Source: Pseudomonadota bacterium (GTDB lineage Bacteria > Pseudomonadota > Alphaproteobacteria > Sphingomonadales > Sphingomonadaceae). From it: a DNA stretch of 6,489 nt. The number at the start of each line of letters is the position of its first letter. Within the stretch, counting starts at the first letter, position 1. The DNA is taken from positions 1-6,489 of the forward strand of contig JAFAED010000401.1 of the NCBI GenBank assembly GCA_023424275.1. Direction: 5' to 3'. Of this stretch, positions 1 to 5,082 are shown piece by piece. A program made the translations under genes and the position numbers. The notes beneath the pieces are model-generated. The model was given only the letters and a program-made list of their open reading frames with translations. It did no database searches and was not told the DNA's origin.

Positions 1-200
1 CCGCCAACCAGGGAACGACGATCGCCGATGCTCTGTGGAGCACGCAGATGCGGCTGATGGACGATAAGCAGACGTCGCATCCCTATTATTGGGCGGGTTT
101 CGCGATCATCGGCGACGGCAGCCAGGCCCTGCTGCACGACGGCACGGCGACCGCTGCGGCCGCCCCCGCCGGGGAGGCCGCCGGCCGCGCCGCCCGCTAA
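1..200 (+). CDS. CHAT-domain protein, C-terminal end (5' truncated by window)
   Basis: An open frame enters from the left edge (codons from base 3) and stops at TAA 198-200, giving the last 65 residues of a protein. The motif HPYYWAGFAIIGDG at codons covering about 87-128 is the characteristic end of CHAT domains (caspase HetF associated with TPRs), where an HPYYWA-x-F-x-x-IGD strand closes the fold. It is preceded by a helix with ALWSTQMRLMDDK, also typical of the family. After the domain comes a short Ala/Gly-rich tail of about 24 residues that is probably disordered. CHAT proteins are caspase-like cysteine peptidases, often with N-terminal TPR repeats. The His/Cys catalytic pair and any TPRs would lie upstream of the window, so activity cannot be judged. 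The stop codon lies 4 bases before the cyclase start, which implies co-transcription. The family call rests on this short C-terminal motif. Confidence 0.8.
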   Translation, partial: ANQGTTIADALWSTQMRLMDDKQTSHPYYWAGFAIIGDGSQALLHDGTATAAAAPAGEAAGRAAR

Positions 201-204
201 CCGC

Positions 205-2295
205 ATGACCACCGCCGAAACGATCCTTCCCGCGACGGACGTCGTCGCGCCGGGCGACCAGCAGGCCGCCGTGCCGCTGCGCAAGCGCGTGCGCCGGCTG
301 GTCATGCAGCTCGGCCCGTCGCGGATGGCGGCGACGATCCTGTTCCTCGTCGTCGCGGTGCTGATCGCGCGGTTCAGCTGGCAGATGCCGCTGGTCGATG
401 CCGCCGAACGCGCGCTGTACGACGCGCGCGCGACGCTGATGGCGCCGCATGTCGAACAGGACAAACGCATCGTCATGGTGACCTATAATGACGAGACTTT
501 GTTCAACACCGGCATCCGCTCGCCGCTCGACCGGACCCTGCTCGCCAATGCGCTCGGCAATCTCGACCAGATGGGGGCAAAGGCGATCGGCATCGATATC
601 GCGTTCGATTCGCCGCGCCCCGACGACGATCTGCTGAAGGCGCAGCTCCGCGCGATGAAGACGCCGACCTGGCTCGCCTATGCCGAGCAGGCGAGCAATC
701 CGAACACCATTTTTTACGAACAGCAGAAGTTCCTCGAAGCGTTCATCGCCGACGTCACGACCGCCAAGACGAAGCCAACGAGCGTGCTGTTCCGCACCGA
801 CGACGACAGCGTGATCCGCAACTGGCCCGACCGGCCCAAGAATCTGCCGCCTTTGATGTCGAACGCCTTGGCCCCGGTCGATCCGGCGCACGCGAATTTC
901 CAGGGCAATATCCGGTTCCTCGTTCCCGCCCGCGCGGCAAAGGGGCAGGAGGAGCCCGTCTTCGCCAATATCCCGATCGACACGTTCGCGCTGCCGATGG
1001 ATGCCGACATGCGCGCCGGTTTCGCCGAACTGGTCAAGGACCGTTATGTCCTGATCGGCGGCGACATTATCGACAATGACCAGTTCAACACGCCTCTGAG
1101 CGCCTTTCCCGATGCGATCACGGGGCAGCATGAGACGATGATCGGGCTGGAAGTCCATGCGCATATGCTGGCACAGCAACTCGACAAGGCATGGTCGCGC
1201 CCGCTGCCCGGTCCGGCGCTATGGGCGCTTGCGATGCTCGTCGTGCTCGCGGGCGGCCTCACCAGCCTCATCGACCTGCGCGCGCGCTGGGTCGCGGTCG
1301 CCTTTCTCGGGCAAATGGCCTTTTTCGTCGCCTTTCCCTTTTGGTTGCAGGGTCGCGGCATCGACACGACGACGCTGCCCACCTTCGGTTGGGCGATCGG
1401 CTGGCTGTTCGGTTACGCGGCGCTTGGCACCGCGGCGCGCACGGTCGGCTCGCGCCAACGCGCCTTCGCGCAATCGGCGCTGGGCAAATATCTGCCCGCC
1501 GACGTCGCGGCGCAGATCATGCGCGATCCCGACCAGCTTTCGCTCCATGGCGAGCGGCGCAACATCTTCTGCGTCTTCACCGACCTCGAAGGCTTTACCA
1601 AGCTCAGCCATGCGGTGACGCCGGAAACCGTCGCACGACTGCTCAACGAATATCTCGACCGCCTGTCGGACATCGTGCTCGCGCATGGCGGGACGATCGA
1701 CAAATTCGTCGGCGATGCGGTCGTCGCCTTTTGGGGAGCACCGCTCAGCCGTCCTGACGATGGGCCGCAAGCGGCAGCAGCAGCGCTGGCAATGTACGAA
1801 GCCGGCGAGAAATTCCGCATCGACCTTGCCGCCGAGGACGTGCCGCCGATCGGCATGACGCGCGTCGGGCTGCACGTCGGCGATGCAATCGTCGGCAATT
1901 TCGGCGGCGAAGGGCGCATCCAGTACACCGCACTCGGCGACAGCATGAACACCGCATCGCGGCTGGAGGCGGCGAACAAGGGCTTGAAGACCGGGGTGCT
2001 GATCTCGGCCGAGGCGGCGGCACGCTCGGGCCGCGACGACCTGGTGCCGATGGGCCGCGTGACGCTGCGCGGCCGGGCGCAGCCGGTCGACGTTTTCACG
2101 CCGCGTCCCGATCTTGTCCCGGAACGGCGCGCCCGCATCGCGGCGCTTGTCGCGGCGCACACGGCGGGCGATAAAAATGCCTATGTGACCGACGCCACAG
2201 CGCTGGCGGGCGAATTTGGTCAGGATGCATCCATCATGTTCCTGATAGAACGCCTGAACGAGACCGAAAAAGGAGAAAGCTATGTCCTTTCCTGA
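205..2295 (+). CDS. CHASE2-domain class III adenylate/guanylate cyclase, membrane-bound
   Basis: This 696-residue membrane cyclase should convert ATP to cAMP in the cytoplasm in response to a periplasmic cue. A basic cytoplasmic N-terminus (RKRVRR at 26-31) leads into TM1 (about 42-57). A CHASE2 sensor domain (about 62-325) follows, with the typical IVMVTYND and GAKAIGIDIAFDSP strands. Three further TM segments lie near 337-356, 362-381 and 393-411. After a linker (GKYLPADVAAQIM) comes the cyclase domain (about 445-632). Metal-binding Asp460 (FTDLEGFT) and Asp504 (DKFVGDAVVAFWGAP) are present. Purine-selecting Lys500 and Thr575 (QYTALGD) are the pair seen in many bacterial adenylate cyclases. 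Transition-state Asn582 and Arg586 (MNTASRLE) are also intact, so it should be active. A 64-residue helical-looking tail follows. ATG 205 has no clear Shine-Dalgarno; it sits 4 bases after the upstream stop and may rely on translational coupling. The ligand of CHASE2 is unknown. Specificity for ATP is inferred from residues only. Confidence 0.95.
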   Translation: MTTAETILPATDVVAPGDQQAAVPLRKRVRRLVMQLGPSRMAATILFLVVAVLIARFSWQMPLVDAAERALYDARATLMAPHVEQDKRIVMVTYNDETLFNTGIRSPLDRTLLANALGNLDQMGAKAIGIDIAFDSPRPDDDLLKAQLRAMKTPTWLAYAEQASNPNTIFYEQQKFLEAFIADVTTAKTKPTSVLFRTDDDSVIRNWPDRPKNLPPLMSNALAPVDPAHANFQGNIRFLVPARAAKGQEEPVFANIPIDTFALPMDADMRAGFAELVKDRYVLIGGDIIDNDQFNTPLSAFPDAITGQHETMIGLEVHAHMLAQQLDKAWSRPLPGPALWALAMLVVLAGGLTSLIDLRARWVAVAFLGQMAFFVAFPFWLQGRGIDTTTLPTFGWAIGWLFGYAALGTAARTVGSRQRAFAQSALGKYLPADVAAQIMRDPDQLSLHGERRNIFCVFTDLEGFTKLSHAVTPETVARLLNEYLDRLSDIVLAHGGTIDKFVGDAVVAFWGAPLSRPDDGPQAAAAALAMYEAGEKFRIDLAAEDVPPIGMTRVGLHVGDAIVGNFGGEGRIQYTALGDSMNTASRLEAANKGLKTGVLISAEAAARSGRDDLVPMGRVTLRGRAQPVDVFTPRPDLVPERRARIAALVAAHTAGDKNAYVTDATALAGEFGQDASIMFLIERLNETEKGESYVLS
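2271..2275 (+). promoter_or_regulatory. Ribosome binding site for the 252-residue exported protein
   Basis: AGGAG lies 6 bases before ATG 2282, inside the last codons of the cyclase gene. It is the best Shine-Dalgarno match in this part of the window. It supports translation starting at 2282 although this overlaps the cyclase frame by 14 bases. Confidence 0.75.
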
Positions 2296-3040
2296 TTTGC
2301 GGATGCGCCGCATGGGGCTGACCGCCGCCGCCGCGATCATGGCCGTGGCAGTCGTCGGGACGGCCGCCGCGCAATCGATGGTCGTCCGCTCGACCGGGCC
2401 GTCGGCGGGCAAATATCCGACCGGCGCCAAGCTGAAATCGACCGACAAGCTGACGCTCGTCGCCGGCGACAAGGTGGTGCTGATGCAGGCGGGCAAGACC
2501 CGCACGCTGTCGGGACCCGGCACCTTCGGCGCCAGCGGCACGGTCCAGGCCAGCCAGTCGATGAGCGGCACGGTGACGCGCATGCTCGCCAAGGGGCCCA
2601 CGATGCGCTCGCGCGGCGGATTTTCGCGCGGTCCCAACGACCCCGTGCCGACCGAGGCGCGCGCGCCCAATTTGTGGATCCTCGATTATCGCGAGGCCGG
2701 GACCTTCTGCGTCCTCGACCCCGCGACGCTGATGCTGTGGCGCCCGAACATGGAGGGCGACACCGCGCTGGAGATCGAAAGCGCCGGAAAAAAGGCCACC
2801 GTCGCCCTCGTCGACGGCGCCAATTTCCGCAAATGGCCCGCCGATGTCCTGCCCGTGCAATATGGCACCGACTATCACCTGTCGGGGGGCGGCCTCGCGA
2901 AGCCGGTGACGGTGCGCTTCGCGCCGATGGACAATGCGCCCGACACGGTCGAGGGGTCGATCGACATGCTGATGGCGAAAGGCTGCTCGCCGCAGCTCGA
3001 CCGCCTCGTGGATACGATGTCGGAAGCGGAAGCGGGATAA
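2282..3040 (+). CDS. Exported protein of unknown function, weakly FecR-like
   Basis: The product has 252 residues. A short basic start (RMRRM at 7-11) and a hydrophobic stretch end in GTAAAQS, so a Sec signal peptide cleaved near residue 30-31 is likely, placing the protein in the periplasm or beyond. Residues about 42-81 read as short beta strands with GDKVVLMQAGKTRTLSGPG, reminiscent of the FecR-type pattern (v-x-x-G-x-x-x-x-L-x-x-G); this is resemblance, not an established domain match. A Ser/Gly/Thr-rich, basic middle segment (about 82-125) separates it from a second beta-rich region (about 128-225). Only two cysteines, Cys143 and Cys235, occur in the protein and could form a disulfide. 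I do not recognise the family. It overlaps the cyclase gene by 14 bases in another frame and has a good RBS, so co-expression is nearly certain. A role as a periplasmic accessory to the CHASE2 sensor or to the downstream secretion pair is only inference from position. Confidence 0.85.
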   Translation: MSFPDLRMRRMGLTAAAAIMAVAVVGTAAAQSMVVRSTGPSAGKYPTGAKLKSTDKLTLVAGDKVVLMQAGKTRTLSGPGTFGASGTVQASQSMSGTVTRMLAKGPTMRSRGGFSRGPNDPVPTEARAPNLWILDYREAGTFCVLDPATLMLWRPNMEGDTALEIESAGKKATVALVDGANFRKWPADVLPVQYGTDYHLSGGGLAKPVTVRFAPMDNAPDTVEGSIDMLMAKGCSPQLDRLVDTMSEAEAG

Positions 3041-3052
3041 GCCCAGGGGGTC

Positions 3053-3073
3053 GGGTGGGCATTGAACCCACCC
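3053..3073 (+). other. Perfect 7-bp inverted repeat after the cyclase operon
   Basis: GGGTGGG (3053-3059) and CCCACCC (3067-3073) form a perfect 7-bp stem around a 7-base loop, 12 bases after the stop of the 252-residue gene. Its position suits a transcript end or RNA-stabilising hairpin. No T-rich tract follows, so it is not a classical intrinsic terminator. Read on the minus strand the loop with flanks is GTTCAATGC, which resembles a tRNA T-arm. Confidence 0.45.
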
Positions 3074-3102
3074 AATCCATCTGATAACAATCGGAAGAAA
3101 AG

Positions 3103-3120
3103 CCGCCGACACGTTGGCGG
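3103..3120 (+). other. Second intergenic hairpin
   Basis: CCGCCGA (3103-3109) pairs with TTGGCGG (3114-3120), giving 7 pairs including one G-T wobble around a 4-base loop. The following bases (AACCTTTCCTTGGG) are only mildly T-rich, so this could be a weak terminator or part of the 5' leader of the transporter mRNA. Sequence alone does not decide between these. The gap 3041-3221 otherwise shows no convincing promoter and no small gene. Confidence 0.3.
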
Positions 3121-3210
3121 AACCTTTCCTTGGGTCGAAAATTCGCTCTGCCGGTCGCCGGCGGGGCCGGTTGAATTGGCGCACCGCGACATGGCGGTCG
3201 CGTCGTACGC

Positions 3211-3216
3211 AAGGGG
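3211..3216 (+). promoter_or_regulatory. Ribosome binding site that sets the TpsB start
   Basis: AAGGGG ends 5 bases before ATG 3222. The same frame stays open back to a TTG at 3114, but that codon has no Shine-Dalgarno and lies inside a hairpin. The site at 3211 favours ATG 3222, which also places a normal signal peptide at the N-terminus. Confidence 0.65.
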
Positions 3217-3221
3217 TGGTG

Positions 3222-5042
3222 ATGTTCACGGGGGATCTGGGACTTATTGCGATCGCACGGCCGAAACAGGCCGCGGTTCGCCGGGCGCTTGCCTGTTCTG
3301 CCGGACTGGTCGTTGCGGCGCTGCCCGTAGCAGCCCTGGCGCAGACATCGCCGCAGATACCGACGCGCGAGGAAATCCAGCGGCCGGCGCCGCCGCCCGT
3401 GACGCAGCCGAACGAGCAGATCGTTTCGACCGACGACAGTATCGAACGCGCGCCCTGCCCGCTTGCCGACCCGCAATTCGCCAATGTCCGCTTCACCTTG
3501 CGCGGGGTCGAATTTTCGAGCGCTGAGGGCATCGACGCCGCGACGCTCGCGCCGAGCTGGTCCGACCGCGTCGGGCAGGAGCTGCCGATTTCGGTGGTGT
3601 GCGACATTCGCGACCGCGCCGCGACGATGCTGCGCAGCCAGGGTTATCTGGCCGCCGTGCGCGTGCCCGCGCAGACGATCGGCGACGGCATCGTCCGGCT
3701 CGATATTCTCACCGCGCGCATGACACGGGTCGAAGTGCGCGGCGATGCCGGCGCCAACGAACGGCTGCTGCAACGCTATCTGTCGCGGCTCGACGACCAG
3801 CCGGTGTTCAACATCGTCGATGCCGAACGCTATCTGTTGCTGGCCCGCGACATTCCCGGCCTCGACGCACGGTTGACGCTGCGCCCCGGTGCAGCGCCCG
3901 GTGAAGTCGTCGGCGAGGTGACGGTATCGCGCACGCCCGTCATCCTCGACTTCAGCGCTCAGAATTTCGGGTCGCGCGACGTCGGTCGCTGGGGCGGTAT
4001 CGCGCGCGCGCGGTTCACCGGGCTGACCGGCATGGGCGACCTCACCACCGCCAGCTTCTATTCGACCCCCGATTTCGACGAGCAGAATGTCGTGCAGCTT
4101 GCACATGAGTTCCGCGTCGGCGGCGAAGGGCTGCGCCTTGGCGCAAGCTATACCTATGCCTGGACGCGCCCCGACATCGTCGCGCTCCCGATCAAGTCGA
4201 AAACCCAGATCGCCAGCCTCTTCGCGACCTACCCGCTCACCCTCACGCAGGCCGAGCGGATCACGATCGGCGGCGGGCTCGATTTCATCGATCAGGACAT
4301 CGGCCTGGGCGGCGTCCCGATCAATCGCGACCGCCTGCGCGTCTTCAACCTGCGCGCCGATGCCAGCTGGATCGATCCTGCGTCGATTTCGGGGCGCAGC
4401 GGGTTCAGCCCGTCGGAACCGCGCTGGGCCTATTCGACATCGTTCGAAGTGCGGCAAGGCGTCAATTTCCTGGGCGCCAGCGACGATTGCGGCCCGACCG
4501 GCGCCGCCTGTTTCCTGCCCGGCGTGGTGCCGCTGACACGGATCGAGGGCAAACCCGATGCGTTCCTCGTCCGCGCCAACGCGCTCGCCGAATGGCGGCC
4601 GGCGAAACTGTTCACGCTGTCGGCGGCGCCCCGCGCGCAATGGGCGAGCGATCCGCTGCTCGCCTATGAAGAATTTTCGGGCGGCAATTTCACCGTCGGG
4701 CGCGGCTTCGACCCCGGCACGGTGATCGGCGACAACGGCGTCGGCGTCGCGATCGAGGCGCGCTACGGCTCGTTCGTTCCCGCGAATACCAAGAGCTTCG
4801 CCTTCCAGCCCTTCGCCTTTTTCGACGCGGCATGGGTATGGAACAAGGACCGGGCGTTCGCCGGGCTGAATCCGCAGAAACTCTATTCGGCCGGTGGCGG
4901 CGTGCGCGTCGCCTATGGCGATATCGGGCGGCTCGACGTGACGCTCGCCGTGCCGCTCAACCGCGGCGGCTTCCTGACCGAACGCCCCGATCCGCGCCTG
5001 CTCGTGTCGCTGACCACCCAATTCGGCGTGAGGGCCCGCTGA
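3222..5042 (+). CDS. Two-partner secretion outer-membrane transporter (TpsB; ShlB/FhaC/HecB family)
   Basis: This 606-residue Omp85-superfamily protein should export a TpsA exoprotein across the outer membrane. A signal peptide ends at AALA|Q near residue 40. A Pro-rich stretch (about 52-64) follows, where family members carry the plug helix and linker. POTRA 1 spans about 89-163 and contains the family-typical VVCDIRDRA, a GYLAAVRVPAQ strand and a DGIVRLDI strand. POTRA 2 starts at MTRVEVRGDAG (167-177) and runs to about 240. The rest is a beta barrel of alternating strands. The L6-loop signature is present as VGRGFDPG with Arg494-Gly495-Phe496. The last strand ends with Phe601 plus five residues. 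Two Cys pairs are visible: Cys79/Cys127 around POTRA 1 and Cys423/Cys430 in a probable surface loop. Length fits the family (about 550-600). The partner exoprotein begins 40 bases downstream, the usual TPS arrangement. Start choice: ATG 3222 on RBS and signal-peptide grounds. Confidence 0.95.
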   Translation: MFTGDLGLIAIARPKQAAVRRALACSAGLVVAALPVAALAQTSPQIPTREEIQRPAPPPVTQPNEQIVSTDDSIERAPCPLADPQFANVRFTLRGVEFSSAEGIDAATLAPSWSDRVGQELPISVVCDIRDRAATMLRSQGYLAAVRVPAQTIGDGIVRLDILTARMTRVEVRGDAGANERLLQRYLSRLDDQPVFNIVDAERYLLLARDIPGLDARLTLRPGAAPGEVVGEVTVSRTPVILDFSAQNFGSRDVGRWGGIARARFTGLTGMGDLTTASFYSTPDFDEQNVVQLAHEFRVGGEGLRLGASYTYAWTRPDIVALPIKSKTQIASLFATYPLTLTQAERITIGGGLDFIDQDIGLGGVPINRDRLRVFNLRADASWIDPASISGRSGFSPSEPRWAYSTSFEVRQGVNFLGASDDCGPTGAACFLPGVVPLTRIEGKPDAFLVRANALAEWRPAKLFTLSAAPRAQWASDPLLAYEEFSGGNFTVGRGFDPGTVIGDNGVGVAIEARYGSFVPANTKSFAFQPFAFFDAAWVWNKDRAFAGLNPQKLYSAGGGVRVAYGDIGRLDVTLAVPLNRGGFLTERPDPRLLVSLTTQFGVRAR

Positions 5043-5069
5043 CATGACCTTTGCCCATGACCCTGCATC

Positions 5070-5074
5070 GAGGA
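5070..5074 (+). promoter_or_regulatory. Ribosome binding site for the TpsA exoprotein
   Basis: GAGGA lies 8 bases before ATG 5083. A competing in-frame ATG at 5044, one base after the transporter stop, has GAGGG at 5030-5034 with a 9-base spacing. The 5083 site was preferred because it has the tighter match and gives a more compact signal peptide; the alternative adds 13 residues. Confidence 0.5.
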
Positions 5075-5082
5075 CGACCGAC

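Noticed and set aside
3052..3080. Intrinsic terminator after the exported-protein gene
   Set aside because: The stem is perfect, but no T tract follows, so it was listed only as an inverted repeat.
3062..3090. Sigma-70-type promoter (TTGAAC at 3062, TAACAA at 3085, 17-base spacer)
   Set aside because: Only four of six and three of six consensus matches, and the -35 overlaps a hairpin arm. This is too weak to list, although this is the most A/T-rich stretch of the gap and some promoter for the TPS pair may lie here.
3041..3120. tRNA gene on the minus strand
   Set aside because: Only the T-arm-like stem-loop is present; D-arm, anticodon arm, pairing acceptor strand and CCA end could not be found.
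3114..3221. Longer TpsB start at TTG 3114
   Set aside because: It would add 36 basic residues before the signal peptide, has no Shine-Dalgarno, and the TTG is inside a hairpin. ATG 3222 has AAGGGG at the right distance.
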